Assembly: GCF_023016045.1 (NCBI RefSeq)
Contig: NZ_JALKAP010000010.1
Span: 1 to 64,000 of the forward strand
DNA length: 64,000 bases
Source of the DNA: Marinobacter sp. S6332
Lineage (GTDB): Bacteria > Pseudomonadota > Gammaproteobacteria > Pseudomonadales > Oleiphilaceae
Reading direction: 5' to 3'
Shown: one piece after another, positions 12,152-22,000 of the stretch
How the letters are laid out: each line of letters begins with the position of its first letter
Position numbering within the stretch: position 1 is the first letter of the stretch
Program-made: the position numbers and the translations under genes
Notes under the pieces: model-generated
What the model was told of the DNA's origin: nothing
The model's input: the letters and a program-made list of their open reading frames with translations, nothing else
Database searches by the model: none

Positions 12152-12985
12152 ATGAGATCAGGTTTTCGTTTACTGCTACTTTCCACACTGGTCGTCCTGA
12201 TCAGTGCCTGCGCGTCCAACAAGCAGGAGGAAGTGCTTCCGGAAAAAACCTATTACGACAATGCTCGTCAGGCAATGAACTCCGGCAACTTTAATGAAGC
12301 CGAGGAAAATCTTGATTCTTTAGAAACCTACTATCCGTTTGGCCGCTACGCCGAACAGGCCCAGCTTGACCTTATCTATGCCCGTTACCAAAATCTTGAT
12401 CTTGAAGGCTCCAGAGCGGCAGCAGACCGATTCCTGCGTCTGAACCCCCAAAGCGATCACGCTGATTATGCTCTCTACATGCGCGGGCTCGCTTCCTATA
12501 ATCTAGATATTGGTTTGGCCGCACGCTACTTTGCGATTGACGTTGCAGCCAGAGATGCAGGGGAGCAACTACAGGCGTTTCGCGATTTCAGCGAACTATT
12601 GAACCGGTACCCTGAAAGCGAATACGCTGCCGACGCCCGCCAACGCATGATCGCCGTGCGCAATCGCATGGCAGAACTGGAACTTCACGCTGCGCGCTAT
12701 TACATCAAGCGCGAGGCCTATGTGGCGGCCAATAACCGGGCACGCTACATAATCGAGAACTACCCTACTTCGCCAGCCGTTGAAGAGGCTTTGATTATTC
12801 TGGCTGAGACCTTTGATTTCCTGAAATTTAAAAAGGGCTCGCAAGATGCAGTAGCGCTTTTGCGTCAGAACTTCCCCAAGAGCGATGCTTTCAATAGCAA
12901 AGGCGAATTTGAAGCCAACTTGCTAAAGCGCGAAAACCGCTCGCTATCCAGCGTAATCACCTTCGGACTTATGGGCGACGAGTAA
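12152..12985 (+). CDS. bamD: outer membrane assembly lipoprotein BamD
   Basis: Essential lipoprotein of the BAM complex that inserts beta-barrel proteins into the outer membrane. The 277-aa protein begins with a lipoprotein signal (MRSGFRLLLLSTLVVLISAC), with the acylated Cys in the lipobox ISAC, and continues with tetratricopeptide-like helices (YDNARQAMNSGNFNEAEENL and following). The start at 12152 places the signal peptide at the N-terminus; the longer reading frame from 12062 does not. It is divergent from rluD. Confidence 0.96.
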   Translation: MRSGFRLLLLSTLVVLISACASNKQEEVLPEKTYYDNARQAMNSGNFNEAEENLDSLETYYPFGRYAEQAQLDLIYARYQNLDLEGSRAAADRFLRLNPQSDHADYALYMRGLASYNLDIGLAARYFAIDVAARDAGEQLQAFRDFSELLNRYPESEYAADARQRMIAVRNRMAELELHAARYYIKREAYVAANNRARYIIENYPTSPAVEEALIILAETFDFLKFKKGSQDAVALLRQNFPKSDAFNSKGEFEANLLKRENRSLSSVITFGLMGDE

Positions 12986-13005
12986 GCCGCCGCATAAAAG
13001 AGATA

Positions 13006-14670
13006 TTAATTGCCGCTCTTCCAGCCACTCGTAATGGGATAGCGGCGATCCTTACCGAATCCTCGCTCGGTAATGCGGATCCCGATAGGCGCCTGCCTGC
13101 GCTTGTATTCGTTGAGATCGACTAAGCGGATAACGCGATCAACATCCGCTTGATCAAACCCTTTCGCAACGATCGCATCCGCACTAAAATCTCGCTCTAC
13201 ATAGAAATTTAGAATTTGATCTAACACATCGTAGCCCGGAAGGCTGTCTTCATCCTTCTGATCAGGCGCGAGTTCCGCAGAGGGCGGGCGTGTGATAACA
13301 CGTTCGGGAATCACTGGCGACACAGAATTACGATACCAAGCGAGGCGAAAGACCAGTGTTTTGGGAACGTCCTTAAGGACATCAAAGCCGCCCGCCATAT
13401 CGCCATAAAGCGTCGAGTACCCCACAGCGAGTTCGCTCTTATTACCGGTTGTAAGCACCAGCGAACCAAATTTATTAGAAAGTGACATCAGCATAACGCC
13501 GCGAATACGCGCTTGAAGGTTTTGCTCGGTGGTGTCGAGGGTTGTGCCCTCGAACGGCTCAGCCAGCGCGGTCATGAAAGATTCATACATAGGTTCAATG
13601 GAGTACACATCGTACTGAACGCCCATGGCGCCTGCTTGGGCTGCTGCATCTTCTAGGCTGATGTCTGAGGTGTATCGGAAAGGCATCATCACAGCGCGAA
13701 CACGATCCGGCCCCAAAGCATCCGCCGCCACAGCAAGAGCCAGAGCGGAATCTATACCGCCGGAAAGCCCAAGTACGACCGTTTTGAAACCATTTTTATT
13801 GACATAGTCCCGCACGCCCATCACAAGCGCACTGTAGACATTTGCCTCCACCGAAGGTTCTGCCGGCAACGGCTGGGATACGGGCTGGCAACGGCGATCA
13901 AACACGAAATCGACAGGGAAAAGGCCCTCATTGAATTGAGGCACTTCTACTGCGAGGGAACCGGAGTGGTCGTAAACCATGGAGCCACCATCGAACACCA
14001 ACTCATCCTGAGCACCTACCAAATTGGTGTAGATGATACTCACCTGATTATCCCGAGACTTGCGCTCAAGCAGCGCCTTACGTCGGGCCTGCTTGTCGAT
14101 ATCATAGGGTGAGGCGTTCAGGTTAATAATCAGCTTTGCACCTGCCGCAGCGGAGTCTTCAACCGGGCCGTCTGCCCATATGTCTTCGCAGACCGTTAAG
14201 CCAACGGGCACGCCACAAATCTCTACCACTACTGCACCCTCGCCCTCCGCAAAATAGCGTTTCTCATCAAACACCTGATAATTCGGGGGGAACCGCTTGA
14301 AGTAGCGGCCTGTAATGTTGCCGCCTTCAATCACCACCGCAGCGTTGTACAACAGGCCCTTATTTTGAAGCGGAACGCCAATAACAATAGCCGCGCCAAG
14401 CTGCGCACTTTGTAGGCGTTCGAGAGATTCTGTTACGCGCAGGCTCATACTGGGGCGAAGCAGCAAATCTTCCGGCGGATACCCTGTAACACAAAGCTCC
14501 GGGAAGACAACAACATCTGCCCCCTCTTTTGAGTGAGCACGCCTTGCAGCATCTATAATCCGGTCGGTGTTGCCGGGAATATCCCCCACCAGAAAATCCA
14601 ATTGCGCCATCGCAACCCTTAGGTTTCGGGGTGATTTAGAGGGAAACGGGCTACTCCCGGAAACGGACAT
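13006..14670 (-). CDS. nadE: glutamine-dependent NAD+ synthase
   Basis: Last step of NAD+ synthesis, amidating nicotinic-acid adenine dinucleotide with glutamine as ammonia source. The N-terminal half is a nitrilase-fold glutaminase (FPELCVTGYPPEDLL, and VGLTVCEDIWADG with the catalytic Cys); the C-terminal half is the ATP-dependent synthetase with the P-loop VLGLSGGIDSALAL. The start at 14670 (554 aa) is set by AGGAG 7 nt upstream; the ATG at 14721 has no such site. It converges on bamD with a 20-bp gap. Confidence 0.95.
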   Translation of the reverse strand: MSVSGSSPFPSKSPRNLRVAMAQLDFLVGDIPGNTDRIIDAARRAHSKEGADVVVFPELCVTGYPPEDLLLRPSMSLRVTESLERLQSAQLGAAIVIGVPLQNKGLLYNAAVVIEGGNITGRYFKRFPPNYQVFDEKRYFAEGEGAVVVEICGVPVGLTVCEDIWADGPVEDSAAAGAKLIINLNASPYDIDKQARRKALLERKSRDNQVSIIYTNLVGAQDELVFDGGSMVYDHSGSLAVEVPQFNEGLFPVDFVFDRRCQPVSQPLPAEPSVEANVYSALVMGVRDYVNKNGFKTVVLGLSGGIDSALALAVAADALGPDRVRAVMMPFRYTSDISLEDAAAQAGAMGVQYDVYSIEPMYESFMTALAEPFEGTTLDTTEQNLQARIRGVMLMSLSNKFGSLVLTTGNKSELAVGYSTLYGDMAGGFDVLKDVPKTLVFRLAWYRNSVSPVIPERVITRPPSAELAPDQKDEDSLPGYDVLDQILNFYVERDFSADAIVAKGFDQADVDRVIRLVDLNEYKRRQAPIGIRITERGFGKDRRYPITSGWKSGN

Positions 14671-14763
14671 ACTTTGGCTCCTGTAACTCACTGCCATGAA
14701 AAGGCTATTATAACCCCGCACAGGCTTTGAATTCTTCCGCTCAACAACGGATTTCTGAAAACC

Positions 14764-16404
14764 ATGGCGACAGCTTCCACACCGGCAGCCAACTCAGGCA
14801 AACACCCCCCCGGCTTACAGCAGGCCAAGTTGTTCCGCATCTACAACCACTACCGGGTTTTGATCAGCTTGATGCTGGTGGCATTGTTGTTCATTGACCC
14901 CGTGAATTTCGATACCCGTTTCCGGTTTCTGGACTACTACCAGTTTGGCGTAGCGGGCTACTTTGCACTGAACAGTTTTGTTGCAATCCTCATACTGGCG
15001 GGTTTTCAGCCGGGGCAGCGACACATCACAGTGTCCATACTGCTGGACATTTTAATTATGCACGGGCTGTTGTTTACCAGTACAGGTATTACCAACGGCC
15101 TCGCGAACCTTGTCATTATCTCAGTGGCAGCTGGCAATATTCTTACCCCTAGCCGCATGGGCACCTTCTATGCAGCTCTTGCAGCCATTTGTTCACTCAG
15201 CATTTCAGGGTGGGCCATACTGGCGCTTGGGGGCAACGGCGATGACATTGTGCGAGCAGGTTCTCTGGGCATTCTGTACTTCGCAGCGGCCTTTATCCTG
15301 CAGAATATCTCCCGGAGAATGATGCGAAGCGAAGCTCTAGCCACCAGCCGTGCTCAGAGCATTGTGGAACTGGAGCAAATCAATAAACAGATCATCCAGC
15401 GCATGCGCACCGGCATTCTTGTCCTGGACCGATACGGCCAGATGCGTCTAGCCAACGCTGCGGCTGAAGAGTTTTTGTTTGGAGTTCCAACCCACAAAGG
15501 GGAGCACAACTCTCCATCTCGCGCTCTACCTTTGCCGCTCAAATCCGGGCTGGAAGTCTGGCTGAAAAACCCCTTCCAACACACCACACCGTTTCAACCC
15601 ACACCCACCTCGCCGATGCTACAGGCAAGCTTTACCCGGCTGGATCAGGAGCGTGGCGACCTGATCCTCGTATTTATCGAAGATATGAGCAAAGTGACCC
15701 AGCAGGCACAGCAAATGAAGCTGGCCTCGCTCGGGCGCCTCACCGCAGGTATTGCCCATGAAATTCGCAACCCGCTAGGCGCCATAAGCCACGCGGCTCA
15801 ATTGATGGAAGAATCGCCTCACCTTGATACTAGCGACCAACAAATGTTGGATATCATCCGACGCCACTCCCGCAGAGTGAACAGCATTGTAGAGAACGTA
15901 CTCAGCCTTTCCCGGCGCAGGCCAGCAAATGCAGACCTTGTTGACGTGCCAAGCTGGCTAGATGAGTACAGAACTGATTTCCTGCAAACTCAGGAAACAA
16001 CCAGCCCTCCGGCGGAACTAACCCTAACCATCGAACCTAACATACCCGATGCACGGTTTGATAAAAGCCAGATTGAGCAGGTACTGGTAAACTTGTGTGA
16101 CAATGGCTTGCGCTATAGCCAACAACAATCAGGCGTACGAAAAATTTCGCTGAGTGCGGGGGCGACAGCGGATGGTGAACGAGCTTACATCGATGTAAGG
16201 GATTACGGGCCTGGCGTCACAGCAGAAGCCAGCCATTCCATTTTCGAGCCCTTTTACACAACAGACAAAGGTGGCACCGGCCTTGGGCTTTATCTAGCCA
16301 GAGAACTGTGCGAGGCTAATCAAGCTCATCTTTCTTTGACGGAAGACGGCCAACCCGGCTGCTGTTTTCGTATTACCTTTGCCCACCCGGGGCGAATGAT
16401 CTGA
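14764..16404 (+). CDS. pilS: sensor histidine kinase PilS
   Basis: Membrane sensor of the PilS-PilR pair that controls sigma54-dependent pilin transcription. The 546-aa protein has an N-terminal domain of about six membrane segments (residues 30-190), a PAS-like region, an H-box GIAHEIRNPLGA with the phosphorylated His near residue 332, an N-box (NLCDNGLRYS) and G-boxes (DYGPGV, GGTGLGLYL). pilR follows after 20 nt. The gene lies beside the minor-pilin operon, as in Pseudomonas aeruginosa. Confidence 0.95.
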   Translation: MATASTPAANSGKHPPGLQQAKLFRIYNHYRVLISLMLVALLFIDPVNFDTRFRFLDYYQFGVAGYFALNSFVAILILAGFQPGQRHITVSILLDILIMHGLLFTSTGITNGLANLVIISVAAGNILTPSRMGTFYAALAAICSLSISGWAILALGGNGDDIVRAGSLGILYFAAAFILQNISRRMMRSEALATSRAQSIVELEQINKQIIQRMRTGILVLDRYGQMRLANAAAEEFLFGVPTHKGEHNSPSRALPLPLKSGLEVWLKNPFQHTTPFQPTPTSPMLQASFTRLDQERGDLILVFIEDMSKVTQQAQQMKLASLGRLTAGIAHEIRNPLGAISHAAQLMEESPHLDTSDQQMLDIIRRHSRRVNSIVENVLSLSRRRPANADLVDVPSWLDEYRTDFLQTQETTSPPAELTLTIEPNIPDARFDKSQIEQVLVNLCDNGLRYSQQQSGVRKISLSAGATADGERAYIDVRDYGPGVTAEASHSIFEPFYTTDKGGTGLGLYLARELCEANQAHLSLTEDGQPGCCFRITFAHPGRMI

Positions 16405-16424
16405 CATGGAACCAACACGACAAG

Positions 16425-17804
16425 ATGACCACTCATACTGCGCTGATTGTTGATGATGAACCGGATATCCGGGACCTGCTTGAAATCACTCTTACCCGCA
16501 TGGGCATTAAAACCCTAACGGCACCGGACCTTGCAAGCGCTCTCGCCCTGTTAGAAAAACACAGCCCACAACTTTGCTTAACAGACATGAACTTGCCCGA
16601 TGGCAACGGTATAGAGTTGGTGCAGTGGATTCAGCAGCACCTACCCGCCACCCCAGTGGCCGTTATTACAGCCTATGGCAGCATGGATACCGCCATCGAA
16701 TCACTGAAAGCCGGCGCTTTCGATTTCGTCTCCAAGCCGGTTGAACTCTCTAGGCTCAGAGAACTCGTAACCAGCGCATTAAAGCTTACAAAACCCGACT
16801 CAGCCGTTGATGATGCCACAGACGAGCCGGGGCTCCTGCTCGGCAACTCTTCACAGATAAAGCGATTACGCAACCAAACCCGCAAGCTCGCCAGAAGCCA
16901 AGCGCCCGTGTTTATCAGCGGCGAATCCGGTAGTGGTAAAGAGCTGGTGGCTCGGATGATTCACATGCAAGGGCCTCGTAGAGACGGCCCCTTCATTGCC
17001 GTTAACTGCGGGGCCATTCCTTCCGAGTTAATGGAGAGTGAATTCTTCGGGCACAAAAAAGGCAGCTTCACAGGCGCTGTGGAGAACAAGGACGGACTGT
17101 TTCGGTCCGCAGACGGTGGCACACTCTTTCTCGACGAAGTAGCCGACCTACCCCTAGCCATGCAGGTGAAACTGCTGCGCGCTATTCAGGAGAAAGCAGT
17201 TCGCCCCGTGGGTGACACTAAAGAGCTGCCGGTTGATATACGCCTGCTCAGCGCAACCCACAAAGATTTGGCAGAGCTGGTGCAGAACGGCAGCTTTCGG
17301 CAAGATTTATTCTACCGGATTAACGTGATAGAGCTGGCAGTACCGCCGCTTAGGGACCGCACAGACGATATCGCCTTGCTGGCAAACCATATTCTAGGGC
17401 GCATTGCCCAAGAGTATGAATGCGAGGCGGCAAGCCTCACTCAAGATGCAGTAGACCGTTTGAAAGAGCACGATTTCCCCGGCAACGTGCGGGAGCTGGA
17501 AAACATTCTTGAGCGCGCCTTTACCCTCTGTGACGCAGACAAAATAAGCGCTTCCGACCTACACCTTGGCAGTACCGCAACAGACGGAGCAACTAACACG
17601 AGCACGACCGCAACCTCTGAAGCCTGCCCGACGCTAATACCGGAAGGCGATATTGATTTGGAGGGCTATTTGGAATCCATTGAGCGCCAAGCTATTGAGA
17701 AGGCACTTGAGGCGACTCGGTGGAATAAAACAGCTGCGGCAAAAAAGTTGGGGATCAGTTTTCGGGCGTTGCGGTATAGGTTGAAGAAGTTGGGGATGGA
17801 GTGA
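16425..17804 (+). CDS. pilR: sigma54-dependent response regulator PilR
   Basis: NtrC-type activator for pilin genes. The 459-aa protein has a receiver domain with phospho-acceptor Asp54 (LTDMNLPDG) and a sigma54 AAA+ domain with Walker A GESGSGKE, the sigma54-contacting loop GSFTGA (Ser in place of the common Ala) and Walker B TLFLDEVADLP. It ends with a Fis-type helix-turn-helix (NKTAAAKKLGISFRALRYRL). It is co-transcribed with pilS. No Shine-Dalgarno of note is visible before the ATG. Confidence 0.95.
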   Translation: MTTHTALIVDDEPDIRDLLEITLTRMGIKTLTAPDLASALALLEKHSPQLCLTDMNLPDGNGIELVQWIQQHLPATPVAVITAYGSMDTAIESLKAGAFDFVSKPVELSRLRELVTSALKLTKPDSAVDDATDEPGLLLGNSSQIKRLRNQTRKLARSQAPVFISGESGSGKELVARMIHMQGPRRDGPFIAVNCGAIPSELMESEFFGHKKGSFTGAVENKDGLFRSADGGTLFLDEVADLPLAMQVKLLRAIQEKAVRPVGDTKELPVDIRLLSATHKDLAELVQNGSFRQDLFYRINVIELAVPPLRDRTDDIALLANHILGRIAQEYECEAASLTQDAVDRLKEHDFPGNVRELENILERAFTLCDADKISASDLHLGSTATDGATNTSTTATSEACPTLIPEGDIDLEGYLESIERQAIEKALEATRWNKTAAAKKLGISFRALRYRLKKLGME

Positions 17805-17822
17805 CGTTTCACTCCCAACTTC
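17786..17822 (+). terminator. hairpin overlapping the pilR stop codon
   Basis: A 9-bp outer stem (GAAGTTGGG, 17786-17794, with 17814-17822) and a 5-bp inner stem (AGTGA, 17800-17804, with 17809-17813) enclose the pilR stop. No T-run follows, so termination would have to be weak or factor-assisted; it may instead stabilise the 3' end. Confidence 0.4.
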
Positions 17823-17846
17823 AAAAGCCCGCTACGAGAAGTAATA

Positions 17847-17876
17847 TTGAATTCCCTTAGAACAACGTAGTAACAT
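17847..17876 (+). promoter_or_regulatory. possible sigma70 promoter of fimT
   Basis: TTGAAT (17847-17852), 18-bp spacer and TAACAT (17871-17876), about 50 bp upstream of fimT. The match is moderate and the spacing is one base long. Confidence 0.35.
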
Positions 17877-17926
17877 TCATAAATCGAACAGGATGTTCGG
17901 TTCAATTAAAAGTCAAGGAACGATCC

Positions 17927-18448
17927 ATGAAATATACAGAGACCTGCAAAGGCGTAACACTTGTTGAGCTTTGTACTGTACTAGCAATAATGGCAATTAT
18001 TACCCTATCTGCGGTGTCTTTCGCTCCTTCAATTATTCAGAAACACCGAGCAGACTCTGTCACAAGAGAATTGCTCCATCTATTCAACTTAGCCCGCACA
18101 GAAGCCATAACCAGCGGATCGATTGTTACTCTCTGCCCGACAAATAAAACTGGTAACTGTTCTGGAGACTGGAAAAACAACCCTATTTCAGTTTTCATAG
18201 ATCCTGACAACAGTCGCTCTGTCACTAACACTGAAACCGTCATCAAACTGGTAGCACCCCCTTCAACGGGTGCACTAAAATCTACTCCTAAAAAACGTGG
18301 GTATTTCCAGTTCGGCGCGCTAGGTAGCTCAAGAGGCACGCCAGGCAACTTAACCTATTCACCAAAGACAAATGACCCCACATTTGCACGCAAGATCATT
18401 ATTAGTTTCTCAGGTCGTGCAAGACTAGCATCAGTAAAGAAGCAGTAG
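17927..18448 (+). CDS. fimT: type IV minor pilin-like protein, FimT/GspH family
   Basis: A 173-aa prepilin. The leader ends in Gly and the mature part starts VTLVELCTVLAIMAIITLS, so the prepilin peptidase site is present with Glu at +5, though the first mature residue is Val, not the usual Phe. The GspH-type C-terminal region has two cysteines in LCPTNKTGNCSGDW. In naturally competent relatives FimT binds DNA through a basic C-terminal tail; here the tail ends RARLASVKKQ, which is basic. GGAAC precedes the ATG. The gene is more AT-rich than pilSR. Confidence 0.85.
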   Translation: MKYTETCKGVTLVELCTVLAIMAIITLSAVSFAPSIIQKHRADSVTRELLHLFNLARTEAITSGSIVTLCPTNKTGNCSGDWKNNPISVFIDPDNSRSVTNTETVIKLVAPPSTGALKSTPKKRGYFQFGALGSSRGTPGNLTYSPKTNDPTFARKIIISFSGRARLASVKKQ

Positions 18449-18505
18449 AACCATTCAATTACTGAGCTGCGCAAATAGCCGGGTATGTGGACTATTTGCC
18501 CACCC

Positions 18506-18940
18506 TCACCTCCAACAATCGGCGTCACCAGACTCATTGGTTCTGACACCCGCTTGTGTAATCTTCAACCAGCCACAACTATCACCCGACTGCCCACCTA
18601 CCGGAGTTGCCTTAAGAACGTATGTGGCTCTGCCAACGCCCCCATCAAAAGCATAATTATAAAACACTGAACTGCCTTGCCTTGGCTGCGTGGTAAAAGG
18701 CAAACCCGGCGCAGTGCCATCTGCTTTACGATAATCATAGCCGTTTGAATAACGGCGTTCCATAAACTGTGACAACTCCAAAAGGTCAGCTTGAGCTATC
18801 GCCCGGCGGGTGGACTCTACATATCGCTGATAACTAGGCACAGCCACCGCCGCAATTATCCCAATGATTGCCACTACAATCATCAGCTCTATCAACGTAA
18901 AGCCCGACATCGAATTAATCGATTTTTTTTCATGTGACAT
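18506..18940 (-). CDS. pilE: minor type IV pilin PilE
   Basis: Minor pilin that joins the pilus-tip/initiation complex. The prepilin leader MSHEKKSINSMSG is followed by FTLIELMIVVAIIGIIAAVA, with the cleavage-site Gly and Glu at +5. The C-terminal globular part ends in a disulfide-type pair of cysteines (DSCGWL...DADCWR). The start at 18940 is chosen over 18988 because it gives a short basic leader and has AAGG upstream. It is the last gene of the fimU-pilVWXY1E operon; its 3' end converges on fimT. Confidence 0.9.
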   Translation of the reverse strand: MSHEKKSINSMSGFTLIELMIVVAIIGIIAAVAVPSYQRYVESTRRAIAQADLLELSQFMERRYSNGYDYRKADGTAPGLPFTTQPRQGSSVFYNYAFDGGVGRATYVLKATPVGGQSGDSCGWLKITQAGVRTNESGDADCWR

Positions 18941-18963
18941 ATCTGAAAACGCCTTAATGGAGT

Positions 18964-18988
18964 TTGGGGGGCCAAGCAGCCCCCCCAA
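18964..18988 (-). other. intercistronic GC hairpin between pilY1 and pilE
   Basis: A perfect 8-bp stem of TTGGGGGG with CCCCCCAA (18964-18971 with 18981-18988), loop 9 nt. No T-run follows on either strand. It sits 12 nt after the pilY1 stop and could reduce read-through or protect mRNA, setting the pilY1:pilE ratio. Confidence 0.55.
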
Positions 18989-19000
18989 CCAAGTGAACGA

Positions 19001-22000
19001 TTAGCGTAACTCTTCCCAGTTTTGACGACCGAAGTTATACCCTTCAGCAGCACCACAGGCTGGCCCCTGACAGGTAGTAGGCTCCTCTGGGTCCTCTGGG
19101 TCCTCCGAATCTCCATCATCTGGCGTAGGATCGGTAGGCGGATCAACAGGGCCATCGTAATCATTGGGTAAATCAACGATCACAGACTCAACAAACAAGT
19201 CAGTCTTGTTATCGAGGACAACCCGGATTTCCTCGCCGGACACAACACCTCTAATGCCGCTTACAACAGAGCTCTCACCTTCACCGTCGCCCTGACCTGC
19301 ACCTACACTCTCGCCCTTTTCATTTTTGACGGTGTTATCAGACTCGTTAAACTCCCCATCGCGGTTGAGATCAAAAACGGGATCCTCTGTTTGCCCCCCG
19401 GTAGCAAGATCCATATCCATCAAGTAGCCATCGACACCACCACCGCAATCGTTATTATCCGGAATAAGCGTACTAAACCTTACCCGCTCTACAGGGTAAC
19501 CAGAGGGGAAGGAAGGGCTGCTCACTATGCGCTCGCCTGCAATTTTATCAAGATCCATGAACCAGCCATCTTCAGTACCGACAAACTCTTTAGCGGATAC
19601 TACCCTAACGTCAATTTCTACGGGGACAAGCGTTCCATCCTTATCGACTTTATAGGTCGTAGAGGTTTCATCTGTAATGGTTTGTTTGAGCAAATCCCCC
19701 CGATCGATACCGCTGACAGAACCATTATCGAAAATCCCGTAAAGGCTCTGCGTTTGGTTATCACCGCTATCCGTTACCCGGAAATACGAGCCAGTACCAA
19801 ACACGATGACTAAGTCGTTGGGCCCACCATTCGGATTCCGGGCAAATGAAGGGGCTGAAGTAATCGGTTGCTTTGTATCGTCTGTGCTCGTAGCAGAAAA
19901 AAGCTTCGATATGGCACTGCCTGCACTGAGACTACCTGCGGTTAGGTCGGCCCGCCAAAGGTTACCTAACAAATCCCCAACATACGCCGTTTTTGCAAGC
20001 CCTGTACTCTGATCAACCAAAACCGACGGAGTTGACATACCATTTGGAGTATCAGCTTCGCCCGCCCCAGTATCCATACGCGCCACTAGCGACCCATCGC
20101 TTACGTCAACTACAAATAGCGACGACTTATTTGATGCGCTGTTGTAACCATTCCCAAATATGGCCACCCACTTTCCAGACTCCAGTTTTGCAATCTGCGG
20201 CGACTCCACACCGTAACCAAGCTCCGAGTTAGTGAACTCCCAAAGCACATCGGCTTCACTGAAGTTTTTGGGATCGCTAACATCAAGTGCAAAGACTGTT
20301 TTGCCGCCTACGCCCATTGTTCCAACCAGAATTGTCTTCCATTGACCATCAACGTAAACATCTTGAATGACCGGCGTGCCATCAACGAAATATTTATGAT
20401 CGTAATCCGACTCCATCAGAACGTTGATTTTTGCGAAATTGCTCCCATCATCAGGCTGAATCAACTCACTCGGCATGTAGGCAAACAACTCTTCACCGGT
20501 TAGCGAATCGAACCCATGTAAGTAGCCATCATTCGCTCCAACGTAAATCACGTCTGGGCGGTCTTGGTAATCCGCGCTCGCACGATACGTGGCATAGGAT
20601 GAGCCTTCTGTACCTGCCAACCGCCGATGACCAAAGTTTGTTTTCCCCGCAAACTGCGGATCCGACCCGATCACATCACCCAGCAACCTGAGTCGGCTCA
20701 CGCCACCTGCAGCAGATGGCACATACAAGCGATCTCGGAAAGAAGAGTCGGCAGCATTGTCGCCGCGTAACCAATTAATTCTTGCCTGCCCTAAGTCATC
20801 AACCGAGCCATCAGTTGCTGTGTTCAACGCTGATTCCTGCGCCGAACTCAAATTACCAATCGCCTTTAACTCAACCCCAGCACCGGCGCTATAGGTGTAC
20901 AGGTTTCTGCCATTGGCTCCCTTCGACTCCAAGCCATATTCTGCGTCCCATATCAGGCGCCCGCGAGCGCCCCCCGGCAGAATTTCTGCTGCCTGCAAAG
21001 CTCCGCTCCAATCTGTGCTGCGGAAGCCGGCAGAGAAGCTAAGAGCATCTTCTCTGAGGACAGCAGAGCTCGCTGCCGCCGAGGTTGATGACTCCTCAAC
21101 TCGAGAAACAATATCGCTAAGAACAGCCGCTAGCTTGGTCGCAAAAGTGTCCGGATCTGCGGCATTAAAGAAACCACCTCGGCCATTTACGGCTGCGTGG
21201 AGTAAGTCATCAACTTTGCCTGAATCGCTATCTGTACTCGGCCAAGTGACAGAGATACTGTCGTCCAAAATGGCATCAAATGCCGTCTTAGCATCAATTT
21301 CGCCTTCCACTCCAAGGCCCACACCGAAAGTCACCATATGCTGCCAGAACGCAGGATCTATATTCCCCGCTTTGGAGCTAACAGGGACTTCATTGGGCAA
21401 GTCGTCCCGCAAATCCCGAACCCAGAAGTGCATCGCAACATCAGCAAGCGTATTACTTCTGCTATCTTTAAACGGAGAGGTAGGTACATATTTGTAATCG
21501 TCAATCTGAGTGGCGTTATTGCCATCGACGTTGCCTACGCTATTTGATAACGAGCCGCTTCTATAGCCATCCGTCATAAGAATGGTAAACGATTGCCTGC
21601 ATTCTAGGTGATCTGCACTATTACTGCGACCCGGCTCAGCCGCCCACGGGCTGCTATCGCCTTTGCGCTCATAATATTTGCCAGCACGATAAAGAGCCTC
21701 GCGCAATGGCGTTCCCTCTTGGGGCACACCATCTGTATAAAGACTATTGAAAAAGGCTTCCCGATCCGAGCCTTTAAAGAGACGAACGCCGTTAACAATG
21801 ACTGATGTATTAACGCCATCTACGTTCCCCGACCCCTTATTAAGGCGACCATAACCAACCCGCATGCCTTCGCCCTGTTTAGAAAAAGCATTACCAATAC
21901 CCGCCCTTGATGCTAAAGTGCGAGAACGATAATATGAGAACCAATTGGCGAAGTTCTGAATTTCTTCAGATACTGACCGCGTACCACCATCGTGCTTAAA

